From contig CM061141.1 of the NCBI GenBank assembly GCA_030789695.1, positions 328,151,938 to 328,215,937 on the forward strand: a stretch of DNA of 64,000 nt. The letters are read 5' to 3'. This document shows, one piece after another, positions 45,860 through 57,858 of this stretch. Source of the stretch: Scilla litardierei. Lineage: Eukaryota; Streptophyta; Magnoliopsida; Asparagales; Asparagaceae. Position 1 is the first letter of the stretch. Each line of letters begins with the position of its first letter. The notes beneath the pieces are model-generated. The model had not been told where the DNA came from. It worked only from the letters and a program-made list of their open reading frames with translations, and made no database searches. The translations under genes were made by a program, and so were the position numbers.

Positions 45860-47488
45860 GATGAAGGCGTTATTGATTAAATTGGGTTGTAATTTTAGGG
45901 TCGGGGTTGGCTCCTTCGGGTGTTGGACTATTGAATGGTCCAACGCGCTATGCACCATTCGATCTCATCACGATTAATAATAATTGAAATAATTGAAATA
46001 ATTACTGCAGCAGACCCAAAAGAAACTGAGCGTTCTTCCCTTGTGATCGTTTGTCTTCTTCCTCCGAACTCAGTTGCTGCAATTTCACATCCCGCTTCTT
46101 CAGCTTCATCCTCTTCAAAGCGAGATCCACCATCAACGTCAATGAGGATGTCCTCTCCATCGACGGCGATGAGGATGGCCTCGTTCATAAAAGCTTTCCC
46201 TTTTCTCTCCCATGAAACCACCTTCTTCAAGTGATGCCTTGGCTATGAACAAAGATGTTGAGCATCAAATTGTATGGAATTTCAAGGTTGTGGGATTTAA
46301 TTTGAAGGCGTTATTCGTTAAATTGGGGTCTAATTTTGGGGTCGGGGTTGGCTCTGGACCATCGAATGGTCCAACTCTCTATGCACCGTTCGATCTCATC
46401 ACGATCAATAATAATTGAAATAATTGAAATAATTACTGTAGCAGACCCAAAAGAAACTGGGCGTTCTTCACTTGTGATCGTTTGTCTTCTTCCTCCGAAC
46501 TCTGTTGCAGCAATTTCACATCCCGCTTCTTCAGCTTCATCCTCTTCAAAGCGAGATCCACCATCGACGGATATGAGGATGGCCTCTCCATCGATGGCGA
46601 TGAGGATGGCCTCGCTCATAAAAGCTTTCCCTTTTCTCTCCCATGAAACCACCTTCTTCAAATGCTGCCTTGGCTATGAACGAAGATGTTGTGCATCGAA
46701 TTGTAAGGAATTTCAAGGTTGTGGGATTTTAGTTGAAGGCGTTATTTATTAAATTGGGTTGTAATTTTAGGGTCAGGGTTGGCTCCTTCGGGTGTTGGAC
46801 TATTGAATGGTCCAACGCGCTATGCACCGTTCGATCTCATCACGATTAATAATAATTGAAATAATTGAAATAATTACTGCAGCAGACCCAAAAGAAACTG
46901 AGCGTTCTTCCCTTGTGATCGTTTGTCTTCTTCCTCCGAACTCAGTTGCAGCAATTTCACATCCCGCTTCTTCAGCTTCATCCTCTTCAAAGCGAGATCC
47001 ACCATCAACGGCAATGAGGATGTCCTCTCCATCGACGGCGATGAGGATGGCCTCGCTCATAAAAGCTTTCCCTTTTCTCTCCCATGAAACCACCTTCTTC
47101 AAGTGCTGTCTTGACTATGAATGAAGATGTTGAGCAACGAATTGTATAGAATTTCATTGTTGTGGGATTTAATTTGAAGGCGTTATTCGTTAAATTGGGT
47201 TGTAATTTTGGGGGATGATAGAAGGGGAAATCGATGGGATTGGGCACCACTTCACAGTTCATCTTTTCCCCCCTTTTTCTCTGTGTTTTTTTCTTTTTCA
47301 GTGTTTAAACTTGAATCTTTTTTTAATTGCTTGAGAAAAAGATTGCATTTTGGATTGTGGGTGGTGTGGTATCAGATCGCATCCAGATCTTTTTTGGTTG
47401 GTGTTGTATCAGATCGCATCCAGATCTAACGGTTCACAGTGCGTTGGACAACCATGCCGTCCAACGCCAATAGGAGCTAACCCGCCCC
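45860..47488. repeat. Foldback-like element after U4
   Basis: Same layout as the earlier copies. Confidence 0.75.
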
Positions 47489-48338
47489 TTTCCTTGAGTA
47501 GAAACCCAGCTGTAATAAGGAACCAACTGAAACCAAGCTGCAACTGGAATAAGCCCCGTTCATTACGCATTCCTCCTACCTGCTCCCCCCACCTCTGTCC
47601 TCTGCAGCCTTACATGACCTCGACTTCCCCGGCCTCGACCTAGAATTTCAAGCCCTACCGGCCGTCGAGCCCCCGCTGGACGCCGAATTCCCCGAAGAAT
47701 TCGCCTCATTGTTCTTCAAGAGCCTCGCTCCCCACGTGAAATCGACCGTCTCCGGTTCATCGCTCCCTGTTTCGGCCATCTTCGTCGACTTCTTCGCCAC
47801 GCCGGTCATTGATGCGGCGACCGAGCTCAACGTCCCGACGTACATTTGCTTCACGTCGACCGCGCTCATTCTGAGCCTGCTGCTGCACCTGCCGACTCTC
47901 AACGAAAGCATTGGCGGCAGAGAGTTTGAAGAGATTTGAAGAAGGGGTCGAGTTGCCCGGGATCCAGGCGATACCGGCGGCATCTGGAGTTCCTTCTCTA
48001 TCTTCGATCCCCATTTCATTGAGTAGGCAGCCTTCGGCACACAATGTCTGCCATTATTTGGTACAACCGGGGCCGGTTTTACAGTAAGGCCATTTAGGCG
48101 GCCGCTTTAGGCCTCCAAGTTTGAGCGGACCTCATATTTCATTTTATTCCTAAGCCCAACTGTTGTGTGCCCGCTGTAGTTTCCTAATTGAACAAACAAA
48201 CAACGACAACGATTAGAAACTGAGAGATTAGCAGAAAGAGAAATAAAAGGGAAAAGAAAAGAAAAGGCGAGATCGTTGTTTGCCTTCGAGGGAGCGGGAG
48301 ATTTTCACCAAAATCGGATGGATCTGCTTCAATCCAAT
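47460..48338 (+). repeat. Tandem unit U5, truncated (879 bp)
   Basis: It has the foldback right end, the UGT fragment (47553-47939) and the left 271 bp of the hAT element (48068-48338). It breaks off at GCTTCAATCCAA and joins position 123 of the Copia LTR. Confidence 0.9.
47553..47939 (+). pseudogene. UDP-glycosyltransferase fragment (U5 copy)
   Basis: The same truncated UGT N-terminal piece with the same terminal stop. Confidence 0.8.
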
Positions 48339-48567
48339 AAATATGATGTAATCTAGTGTTTCGGCTTTAACCTATTTTTAGCCGCCGCACTTCTCCCCCT
48401 TTTGTACCAGATCTTCGATATAGTGAATTTCTCTCCTCTGCCCGTGGTTTTTCCCCGTCTTGTGGTTTCCACGTAAATCTGTGTGTTTTTTGCTTGTGTT
48501 TTTCATTGTCTGTTCTTGATCAAACTCGTAACAAGTGGTATCAGAGCAAGGTTTGATTTTTCCGCTA

Positions 48568-51500
48568 ATGGCAACAATGAAATACGACATTCCGCTTTTG
48601 GATCGCAACACCAGATTTTCGCTATGGCAGGTCAAGATGCGGGCTGTTCTCGCACAGATGGATTTGGATGATGCGCTGCTAGGGTTTGATAAGATGCCCT
48701 CGTCTTGGACGCTGGAGGAAAAACATCGTAAGGATCGAAAGGCCCTATCTCAGATTCACCTTCATCTGTCGAATCAGATTTTACAGGATGTTTTGAAGGA
48801 GAAAACCGCCGCTGCTTTGTGGTTGAAGTTGGAGCAGTTGTGCATGATGAAAAGTCTAACCAGCAAACTGCATCTAAAGCAGCGATTATATTCTCACCGT
48901 ATGTCTGAAGGTACGTCTTTGGATGAACACTTAACTATCTTTAAAGAGATTGTTTCTGATCTTGAGACATTGGAGGTTAAGTATGATGAAGAAGATTTAG
49001 GGTTGATTCTATTATGTTCGCTGCCTTCTTTATATATGACTTTCAGAGATACTATTTTATATAGTCGTGATACTCTAACAATAGATGAAGTTTATGATGC
49101 TCTATTCTCCAAGGAGAAGATGAAGCAGCTTGTGACAGGATCTGAAGGTCAGGGAGAGGGCCTTATTGTTCGAGGGAGGCCACAAGAGAGAAATTCAGGA
49201 GGTGATGTGAGAGGCAGATCGAAATCTAGCAACAGAGACAAGATCTGCAGGTACTGTAAGAAAAAGGGGCACATAAAGTCTGAATGTTATAAGTTGCAGA
49301 ATAAAAATAAAAGAGCTGCTGGCAATCAGAAAGGAAAACAACAGGAAAATTCTGGTGAAGCTGGTGTTGCTGAAGATAATCACAGTGATGGAGAGCTCCT
49401 AGTTGCTTCTGATGGTGACTCCAAACCTTGCGAGGATTGGATTCTTGATTCAGGTTGTACATTTCATATGTGTCCTAACCGGGACTGGTTTTCAACATAT
49501 GAAACTGTCTCTAAAGGTGCAGTGTTGATGGGAAATAATGCATCTTGCAAGATAATTGGCATTGGGACTGTCAGAATTAAGATGTTTGATGGAATTGTCA
49601 GAACACTTGGTGAAGTGAGACACGTTCCAGATCTGAAGAGGAATCTTATATCCTTGAGTACTCTTGATTCTAAAGGGTACAAGTACACTGGTGAAGGTGG
49701 AGTTCTGAAGGTTAGCAAAGGTGCCCTTGTTGCAATGAAAGGACAGAGAAGATCTGCAAACTTATATGTCTTGCAGGGTTCTACAGTTACAGGTGATGCA
49801 GCAGTAACTACGTCTTGCTTGTCCGATGGTGAGGTTACTAGACTTTGGCATATGCGTCTTGGACATATGAGTGAGAATGGAATGGCTGAATTAAGCAGAA
49901 GAGGACTTCTTGATGGTCAGAGCATCAGTAAATTGAAGTTCTACGAGCATTGCATTTTTGGGAAGCAGAAGAGAGTCAGATTCATGAAAGGCATCCACAA
50001 TACAAAGGGTGTACTTGATTATATACATTCTGATCTTTGGGGACCGTCTAGGGTGCCTTCTAAGGGAGGCGCTAATTATATGCTCACCATCATTGATGAC
50101 TTTTCCAGAAAAGTTTGGGCGTTCTTCTTGAAGCAAAAAAGTGATGTGTTAGCTACATTTAAAGAGTGGAATATTATGGCTGAGAAGCAAACATGAAAGC
50201 AGATAAAATATCTCCGCACTGATAATGGCTTGGAGTTTTGTTCTGATGAGTTTAATGTTTTATGCAAATCAGAAGGAATCATGAGACATCGTACAGTTCG
50301 TCATACTTCGCAGCAAAATGGTGTGGCAGAGCGCATGAATAAGACATTGATGGAGAAAGTACGTTGTATGCTCTCTAATGCAGGTTTAGCTAAGTCTTTC
50401 TGGGCAGAAGCCGCTTCTTTAGCTTGCTTCCTTGTTAATCGCTCTCCTTCTACTGCTATCGAAAAGAAGACTCCACAAGAGGTATGGTCCGGTACTCCTG
50501 CTAGTTATTCTGATTTGAAGGTTTTTGGTTGTCCTGCATATGCTCATGTTAATAATGGGAAACTGGAACCTAGATCTATAAAGTGTGTCTTTATTGGCTA
50601 TAAACCTGGTGTTAAGGGATATAAATTATGGTGTCCAGAAACTGGAAAAGTCTTAATCAGTAGGGATGTTATCTTTGATGAAACTGCTATGCTTTCTGAC
50701 TCGTCTTCTAGAGATACTTGTGATAAAACCCCACAGAAATCAAGCACGCAGGTTGAGTTTGAGATTCAGTCAGGACTTATGCCAAACTCTACATCCCAGT
50801 CCAGTTCAGAGATGCAGGATGGTGCTGCTCCCTCACCACCACGAGTCACACCACAATATTCTATTGCTAAAGACAGGCCTAGGAGAGATATAAGGCCTCC
50901 GCAGAGGTTTGGTGAGGCTGATTTGGTTGCTTATGCCTTAAATGTGGCCGAAGGTATTGATTCTAGTGAAGAACCTTCTACCTACTCAGATGCAATTAAT
51001 TGTAATGATTCTGGCAGATGGATGATTGCCATGCAAGAGGAGATGGAATCACTTCATAAAAATGGCACATGGGACTTAGTACGATTACCTAAGGGTAAGA
51101 AAGCTGTTCGTTGTAAATGGGTGTTTAAAAGGAAGGAAGGAATACCAGAAGGTGAAGAAGCCAGATATAAAGCAAGACTAGTTGCAAAAGGCTATAGCCA
51201 GGTTCCAGGTGTAGACTTCACAGATGTGTTTTCTCCAGTTGTAAAGCATAGTTCGATTCGAGCTTTGCTTGGTATCGTTGCATGCACGATTTTGAGCTTG
51301 AGCAGTTGGATGTGAAGACAGCTTTCTTGCATGGAGAACTTGAGAAGGACATATACATGCAACAACCAGAGGGCTTTATAGCCTCAGGAAAGGAAGACTT
51401 TGTTTGCCTGTTGAAAAAGTCTCTTTATGGCCTTAAGCAATCGCCTAGGCAATGGTATAAGAGGTTTGATTCATTTATGACTACCAATGGGTTCAATAGA

Positions 51501-52529
51501 AGCAGTTATGACAGTTGTGTCTATTTTAAGAAGAGTGTTGATGGGTCGTTTGTTTACCTACTCTTATACGTTGATGATATGTTAATAGCAGCCAAGGATA
51601 AAGAAGAGATAAGAAAGGGCAAAGTGCAGCTTAGTAAGGAGTTCGAGATGAAAGATTTGGGAGCGGCAAAGAAGATACTTGGGATGGAGATTCTGAGAGA
51701 TAGAAAAGCAGGAAAATTGTACCTCAGTCAGAAAGGTTATATTGAGAAAGTTCTCTGCAGATTTAATATGCAGAAATCTAAACCTGTTACTACTCCATTA
51801 GCAGCTCATTTCAGACTTTCATCTACTTTATCTCCACAATCAGATGATGAGATTGATTATATGTCACGAGTTCCATATTCTAGTGCAGTGGGATCTCTCA
51901 TGTATGCTATGGTCTGTTCACGTCCAGATTTATCATATGCTGTCAGTGCAGTTAGCAGGTACATGGCAAATCCTGGTAAAGAACATTGGAAAGCGGTCCA
52001 ATGGATTTTCAGATACTTACGTGGCACTACTGACATTTGTTTGCATTTCGGGAGAAATAGAGATGGAGTCATCGGTTATGTAGATTCTGATTTTGCTGGA
52101 GACCTTGATAAAAGGAGATCACTTACAGGGTATGTTTTTACTGTTGGTGGTTGCGCTATCAGTTGGAAAGCTACTTTGCAGACTACAGTTGCACTGTCAA
52201 CTACAGAGGCTGAGTACATGGCTATTACAGAGGCTTGTAAGGAAGCTATTTGGTTGAAAGGACTGTTTGGTGAACTTAGTGAAGATTTACAGATTACAAC
52301 AGTCTTTTGTGACAGTCAGAGTGCTATTTTCCTTACAAAGGATCAGATGTTTCATGAGAGAACAAAGCACATCGATGTGCGGTATCATTTTGTGCGTGAG
52401 ATTATTGCTCGTGGTGATATTGTAGTGAGCAAAGTTAGTACACACGACAATCCTGCTGATATGATGACCAAGTCACTCCCTATAGCCAAGTTTGAGCATT
52501 GCTTGGACTTGGTAGGTGTTCGTTGCTGA
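48568..52529 (+). pseudogene. gag-pol: Copia (Tnt1-like) gag-pol, one stop and one frameshift
   Basis: A single gag-pol frame starts at ATG 48568. Gag has the capsid pattern (LWLKLEQLCMMKSLTSKL) and a zinc knuckle CRYCKKKGHIKSEC (about 49246-49290). Next are protease DSGCTFHM (about 49448), the pre-integrase LWHMRLGHMS, integrase (DLWGP, TDNGLEF, QQNGVAERMNKT), reverse transcriptase ([20 protein letters not shown] near 51570) and RNase H ending in [17 protein letters not shown] at 50194-50196 interrupts integrase, and a one-base loss near 51280 shifts the frame within reverse transcriptase. The lineage fits Tork (Tnt1, TAR). This copy cannot make its enzymes. Confidence 0.92.
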
Positions 52530-52628
52530 GTTAAGCCCTTTGGGGCTTTTGTGGAAGAGGTGGAGATCAGTTTCATTGAAGATTGTGCGTATTATTCCTT
52601 GCATTGGAATTCGTGTCAAGGTGGAGAT

Positions 52629-52946
52629 TGTTAAAGTGTGTGACCCGAATCCGGTTTAGTGACCCGACCCGAAGAGCTCGCGGTGCGACATTTATTGGGA
52701 AATTTTCAGGGCTCAGTGGTGGTAGCGGAGGGATCGGGCCGATCCCCATATAAATATGATGTAATCTAGTGTTTCGGCTTTAACCTATTTTTAGCCGCCG
52801 CACTTCTCCCCCTTTTGTACCAGATCTTCGATATAGTGAATTTCTCTCCTCTGCCCGTGGTTTTTCCCCGTCTTGGGGTTTCCACGTAAATCTGTGTGTT
52901 TTTTGCTTGTGTTTTTCATTGTCTGTTCTTGATCAAACTCGTAACA
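52629..52946 (+). repeat. Complete 3' LTR of the Tork-type Copia
   Basis: This 318-bp repeat has TG...CA ends. Bases 1-110 are the piece found in U1-U4. Bases 123-318 match 48339-48534 with few differences. A TATA box lies at 52749-52756. Confidence 0.92.
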
Positions 52947-52951
52947 TTCTG

Positions 52952-54745
52952 GATGTCATGGCTTTGAACTTCTAGCTTGGAAATTAATAGATTAACAGTT
53001 CATACTAGTTAAATATTCTACTCTTAAGCAAAAACTGCTACTGGTTCACATTACTCAGCAGGGCAAGGACCAACATGTGAACAAGAGTGAGAGGTGCCAA
53101 GCATTTCAAATGGGAAGCTCGATTCAATATCCAAATGTTCAAAAATAAGCGAGAGTATCGCTGTCAGTAAACAAATAGGAAGTTATTGTTTCATGGAGAT
53201 AATGGCAACTGTAGCATCCATTAACATATACGCGCACACAAAATCATAGGGATGCCAACCACTGGAATGTGAAATAATCTCATTAAAATCAGTATGTAAG
53301 ACAGTGGTAAATTCCTTAATAGACTGAATCACTTACCTATACAAATTTCCCTTAATACCTAGTATCCTAAAACAAGTTCAGTTCTTGGATCCCTTAGACT
53401 GTTATTTAAGTCTCAAGTTTTCTTCTGTGTTCCTTTCTTGATTTCCTCGAACCAGACCTTAAGCAATTCGAACTCTGCATCGTACTATTTTGCTTCCGCC
53501 AAAGTTGCAGATGTTTCGGCTATTTGATGAGAGCCATGATGATGAATGCTATGTATGTCTCTGCCTGGGGCAAATTTTGATGAATGTTATGTATGCTTCT
53601 GGCTGCAGGTTGGTTCCCTTTATATGAATGGTTATTGATGTGGAAGCAGGGTTGCTAATTCATTTTCTATCTTGTTAAAAGTGCTGAGCATGAAGTCTTT
53701 CACCAATATGAAGAATCAGTTTGTCATGCAAATATTATGCAAATATTATGTGGATGCTAGTAGTGTATTTTTTGTTGGTTTTTAGCTGTGTAATATGAGT
53801 GCACATTGTTATGAGATATGTTATCAAACTGAGAGCCAATTGCATATTTATCTGCATTGACCCAAATGTTGAAAACCTCGGTTACCTCCATTGCAAGAGA
53901 AAAGCTACTTTAAGCAACTGATCTTGATAGCTAGTTCATCGATATTTGTTATGTTTATTTGCAACCCCTTATGCGTTTTCTTTACTTTTGAATATGTATG
54001 CATCTTTGAAGATGGAGCTTGAGCATGGAAGAAGAGGGAGATATACTTCACATAGACGGTGCATGTCATCAATGATATTAGGCATAATGCCATGTTTTAA
54101 GTTGATTCTATGTTTCTTGTTATTGAATACTAATATGGGAAGCATTGTCAACTTGTTTTTATATAATGAAGACCAGCAGTGTGAAAGACAATGGAAGCCA
54201 TATCAACTTGTTTTTAAACATCTTGTTTGTAAAGATAATGGAAGCAATGCAGTGAAAATTTGTGAAAATTTGATGCTGACAGCTACTGTTGCATGTTGTG
54301 GAATTATAATGGAATTGTCCATGTTCAAGAGTTGTGGAACTGTACATGTTCAATTTTTGAAAATATCATTTATCTATACAGCTGAATAAGTTAAATTTAA
54401 AAAAAATTATCAACAACAAAAAATATCTTTTTGTTATTGATCATTTTTTTTATTTCAGTAGAATGGTTTTGGATTGAGTTTAATAGAAAAATGAGACCAT
54501 TTAAAATATTAATTATAATTAAAATCATATTTTCTTTCTAGTTCTCCTTTTCATTTTCATAAGCAACCAAACATGAGAAACCATTTTCCTTTTAATTTTC
54601 TTTACAATTTTCCTCACTAACCAAACATAAAAAAGAAATTGGTTTCATTTTCCTTTTCTTTTTCTTTCCATTTCCTTTTCATTTCACTTTTCTTTCTTAC
54701 CTTTTCATTGCAACTAAACACAGCCTTAGGGTATTCCAATTTCAG
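52952..54745. other. Intergenic DNA with diverged relatives of the unit flank
   Basis: TTCCCTTAATACCTAGTA(T/C)CCTAAAACAAG (53347) and GGTTGGTTCCCTTTATATG (53608) match the unit segment near 30612-30680. Here they are separated by about 220 extra bases. Otherwise no gene is recognised. A 147-codon frame at 53946-54389 has no known motif. Confidence 0.45.
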
Positions 54746-55365
54746 AGGCTGGATGGCAGTACATGTGCTGATCTTCGTCATCAATCCATGGAGCATTTTT
54801 ATGCACCTGGAAGTGATGATTTTTGCGTTCTCCTCTCCACATGTGCAGGTGGACTAGGGATCAATCTTGCTACTGCAGATACTGTGATAATATTTGACCC
54901 AGACTGGAATCCTCAGAATGATTTGCATGTTAGAGGAATTAGCGATTACTAGTCCCTTTTTCTGTACCGCCTGCCTAGTGATTTTACTTTTGGGTTAATT
55001 TCTCTCATTTTTCATGTGTATATGTAGACTTGGATACTAAATTTGTGTAACTGTAGGCGATGAGTAGAGCTCACAGGATTGGGTAGCAAGATGTTGTTAA
55101 CATTTATCGGTTTGTAACCAGCAAAAGTGTTGAGGAGGATATCCTGGAACGTGCAAAGAGAAAGATGGTATAAACGCTGTTCTACTTTATAATTTTTAGT
55201 GCTATCTTTGCCATGTCTTGCATGCTGTTACATTTTATTTCTTCTATGTGCATAATTTTCATTTACCATCCACATGTTTTAGATCACCTGTTAATTAAGA
55301 AGCAAAATGCAGAGGGAAGACTGGAAAAGAAGGATTCAAAAAAGGGAACATCTATGTTTGACAAG
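54746..55365 (+). pseudogene. CHR5: CHD1/CHR5-type chromatin-remodelling ATPase fragment
   Basis: Three former exons encode the C-terminal helicase lobe of a CHD1-type remodeller. They are 54746-54928 ([23 protein letters not shown]), 55057-55167 (AMSRAHRIG; QDVVNIYRFVTSKSVEED) and 55276-55365 (VLDHLLIKKQNAEGRLEKK, ending MFDK). The intact protein slides nucleosomes in the nucleus and has about 1700 residues, so this is only a small piece. A TAG replaces the Gln codon after HRIG in the second exon. The acceptor before the third exon reads ACAT instead of an AG. Arg residues expected in the STRA and LSTRA motifs are Cys. All of this points to a pseudogene. Confidence 0.85.
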
Positions 55366-55610
55366 GTAATGGAAAAAAGAGATTTGTTTGTTGGGCTGTT
55401 GGGTTTTACCTTCTTTTCTTTGTGCCTAGTAGATGGCTCAAAAATGGACTTCAACATTCACAATTATGAGCTGCGGTTTGATGACTCGACAAACAGTGTG
55501 TGATTATGCATGCCAATTGTTATGTACAATGAAATCTTGATCACATCCCTTTATAAGCTTCCATTCCATCTTTCTTCTTATGAACATTTCTACTAGAATT
55601 CAGTCTTTAG

Positions 55611-57009
55611 TAATATCAGTTAGTTGATGCATGTATCATACTAATTGCGGAATTAGCTTTCTGCAATTTTGAGAACCAATAGAAGTATTATTTCTCTGAG
55701 TATCTGATTTTATAAATCCAGGTTAAGAACAAAAGCTATCGATCATTTTGAAGGCATACCGTCACCAGCAACAAGGTGCTATCGTGGATTTGCAAACTTG
55801 AAAATGGGGATATTAATATCAGTTAGTTGATGCATGTATCATACTAATTGCGGAATTAGCTTTCTGCAATTTTGAGAACCAATAGAAGTATTATTTCTCT
55901 GAGTATCTGATTTTATAAATCCAGGTTAAGAACAAAAGCTATCGATCATTTTGAAGGCATACCGTCACCAGCAACAAGGTGCTATCGTGGATTTGCAAAC
56001 TTGAAAATGGGGATATTAATATCAGTTAGTTGATGCATGTATCATACTAATTGCGGAATTAGCTTTCTGCAATTTTGAGAACCAATAGAAGTATTATTTC
56101 TCTGAGTATCTGATTTTATAAATCCAGGTTAAGAACAAAAGCTATCGATCATTTTGAAGGCATACCGTCACCAGCAACAAGGTGCTATCGTGGATTTGCA
56201 AACTTGAAAATGGGGATATTAATATCAGTTAGTTGATGCATGTATCATACTAATTGCGGAATTAGCTTTCTGCAATTTTGAGAACCAATAGAAGTATTAT
56301 TTCTCTGAGTATCTGATTTTATAAATCCAGGTTAAGAACAAAAGCTATCGATCATTTTGAAGGCATACCGTCACCAGCAACAAGGTGCTATCGTGGATTT
56401 GCAAACTTGAAAATGGGGATATTAATATCAGTTAGTTGATGCATGTATCATACTAATTGCGGAATTAGCTTTCTGCAATTTTGAGAACCAATAGAAGTAT
56501 TATTTCTCTGAGTATCTGATTTTATAAATCCAGGTTAAGAACAAAAGCTATCGATCATTTTGAAGGCATACCGTCACCAGCAACAAGGTGCTATCGTGGA
56601 TTTGCAAACTTGAAAATGGGGATATTAATATCAGTTAGTTGATGCATGTATCATACTAATTGCGGAATTAGCTTTCTGCAATTTTGAGAACCAATAGAAG
56701 TATTATTTCTCTGAGTATCTGATTTTATAAATCCAGGTTAAGAACAAAAGCTATCGATCATTTTGAAGGCATACCGTTACCAGCAACAAGGTGCTATCGT
56801 GGATTTGCAAACTTGAAAATTGGGATATTAATATCAGTTAGTTGATGCATGTATCATACTAATTGCGGAATTAGCTTTCTGCAATTTTGAGAACCAATAG
56901 AAGTATTATTTCTCTGAGTATCTGATTTTATAAATCCAGGTTAAGAACAAAAGCTATCGATCATTTTGAAGGCATATCGTGGATTTGCAAACTTGAAAAT
57001 GGGGATAGA
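55611..57009. repeat. 203-bp tandem repeat, seven copies
   Basis: TAATATCAGTTAGTTGATGC recurs at 55611, 55814, 56017, 56220, 56423, 56626 and 56829, an exact 203-bp period. The first six copies are almost identical. The seventh lacks 23 bp near 56975 and runs into GATAGAGATAGCAAGGAACAAGGTTAGT. Every copy has an intron-like 3' end (TTTTATAAATCCAG) followed by about 90 bp that stay open in one frame (residues RTKAIDHFEGIPSPATRC). Confidence 0.95.
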
Positions 57010-57500
57010 GATAGCAAGGAACAAGGTTAGTTAATCTTTGTCAAACTTGCAAAAAAAAAAGTACATCATGAGCAGTGCGAGTACACCAATTGCAAAAAGT
57101 ACACCAATGGCACAACTTGCATGTAGCAGTGCGAATGTAATCGTACTCCATGAGTTGATTAAGATTAAACTCTGGAACTTTTTAGATTATTGAGCTAAAA
57201 ATGACACATCTTATACAGATTCTGAAGATTGATGCTTCATGATATCCGCATGTCCTTAGTTCTGGAATGCAAATACCAATTAATTTATTAATTTATTCTT
57301 GCAGCATTGATGATGCAGGCTAGCACTTGCTCTTTTTAACATGAAGAAATCTTGCATGAAAACATTGTCATGTCCCGAATTTGTTGTTAAAGCTAACTTG
57401 TAACTTCATTTTTCGGTCAAATACACAATAATTGTTGTTTGGAATGCGCACGATAGCTGACTAACGTGCGCTTGTAGAGCGTTTCTTTCGGGCGATTTTT
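57010..57500. other. Intergenic, no gene seen
   Basis: AT-rich DNA with a short A run (57051-57060) and a local repeat of AGTACACCAA(T/C). An acceptor-like TTTTTTCAG at about 57498-57506 leads into the next frame. Confidence 0.35.
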
Positions 57501-57507
57501 TCAGGGA

Positions 57508-57858
57508 ATGTTAGGGCAAAATTCCGCCTGTTCGAAGGATAAGATCGATGAAGGAGCCTTGAATTTGAATGAGGAAGAGGAGTCCACGCTGAGATGCGCT
57601 AAGAAGGTCAAGGGTATGCCTTCTTTCATTTCGCCTTTGGGGGAAGGGTCGAGATCTGGGCTCGTCGGAGGTTTCCTGGCTGGTGGAGGCACGGCGGCGG
57701 ATGTTAAATCATTCAAGGATGCTTGCAGACGTAATGGTGAATGGGAGGTTAGAGAAACAGATACGGGTGATGATGAGCTGGGTGTGGATGAGGATGCTTG
57801 GGTGTCGAAGAATGGTGATTGGGATAGTATCTCTTTCTCATCCTCTTTCAAGGAGCGA
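57508..57858 (+). pseudogene. Unrecognised open frame cut by a solo LTR
   Basis: A frame of 117 codons starts just after an acceptor-like TTTCAG and runs without a stop to 57858. There the LTR begins and only seven more codons follow. It is acidic, with MPSFISPLGEGSRSG and a Gly-rich FLAGGGTA. I do not recognise a family. It may be an exon or a transposon-derived gene piece. Confidence 0.35.

Larger units (their letters stand above)
42887..47459 (+). repeat. Tandem unit U4 (4573 bp)
   Basis: It shares the hAT-to-intron deletion of U3 (about 43972) and differs mainly in the length of the TTTTA run. Its LTR piece is at 45750-45859. Confidence 0.9.
48339..52946 (+). mobile_element. Tork/Tnt1-type Ty1/Copia retrotransposon with a headless 5' LTR
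   Basis: The 3' LTR is 52629-52946 (318 bp, TGTTAAAG...GTAACA). The 5' LTR keeps only its last 196 bp (48339-48534) and lacks the first 122 bp. The primer site is TGGTATCAGAGC at 48537-48548. A purine-rich tract AAGGTGGAGA precedes the 3' LTR. The target duplication TTCTG follows the 3' LTR (52947-52951) and precedes every 110-bp LTR head in U1-U4. The 5' TATA box (TATAAATA, 52749-52756 in the 3' LTR) is destroyed at the 48339 junction. Confidence 0.92.

Noticed and set aside
25879..47102. Repeated ~100-codon frames on both strands in the 440-bp units (for example 31755-32057 minus and 31762-32079 plus)
   Set aside because: They overlap in antisense, vary in length between copies and show no known domain. 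They follow from the repeat sequence.
53946..54389. 147-codon frame as a gene
   Set aside because: Low-complexity AT-rich composition, no domain and no splice or promoter context.
55611..57009. 203-bp repeat as a CRISPR or centromeric satellite
   Set aside because: There is no repeat-spacer structure, and only seven copies lie next to a gene fragment.
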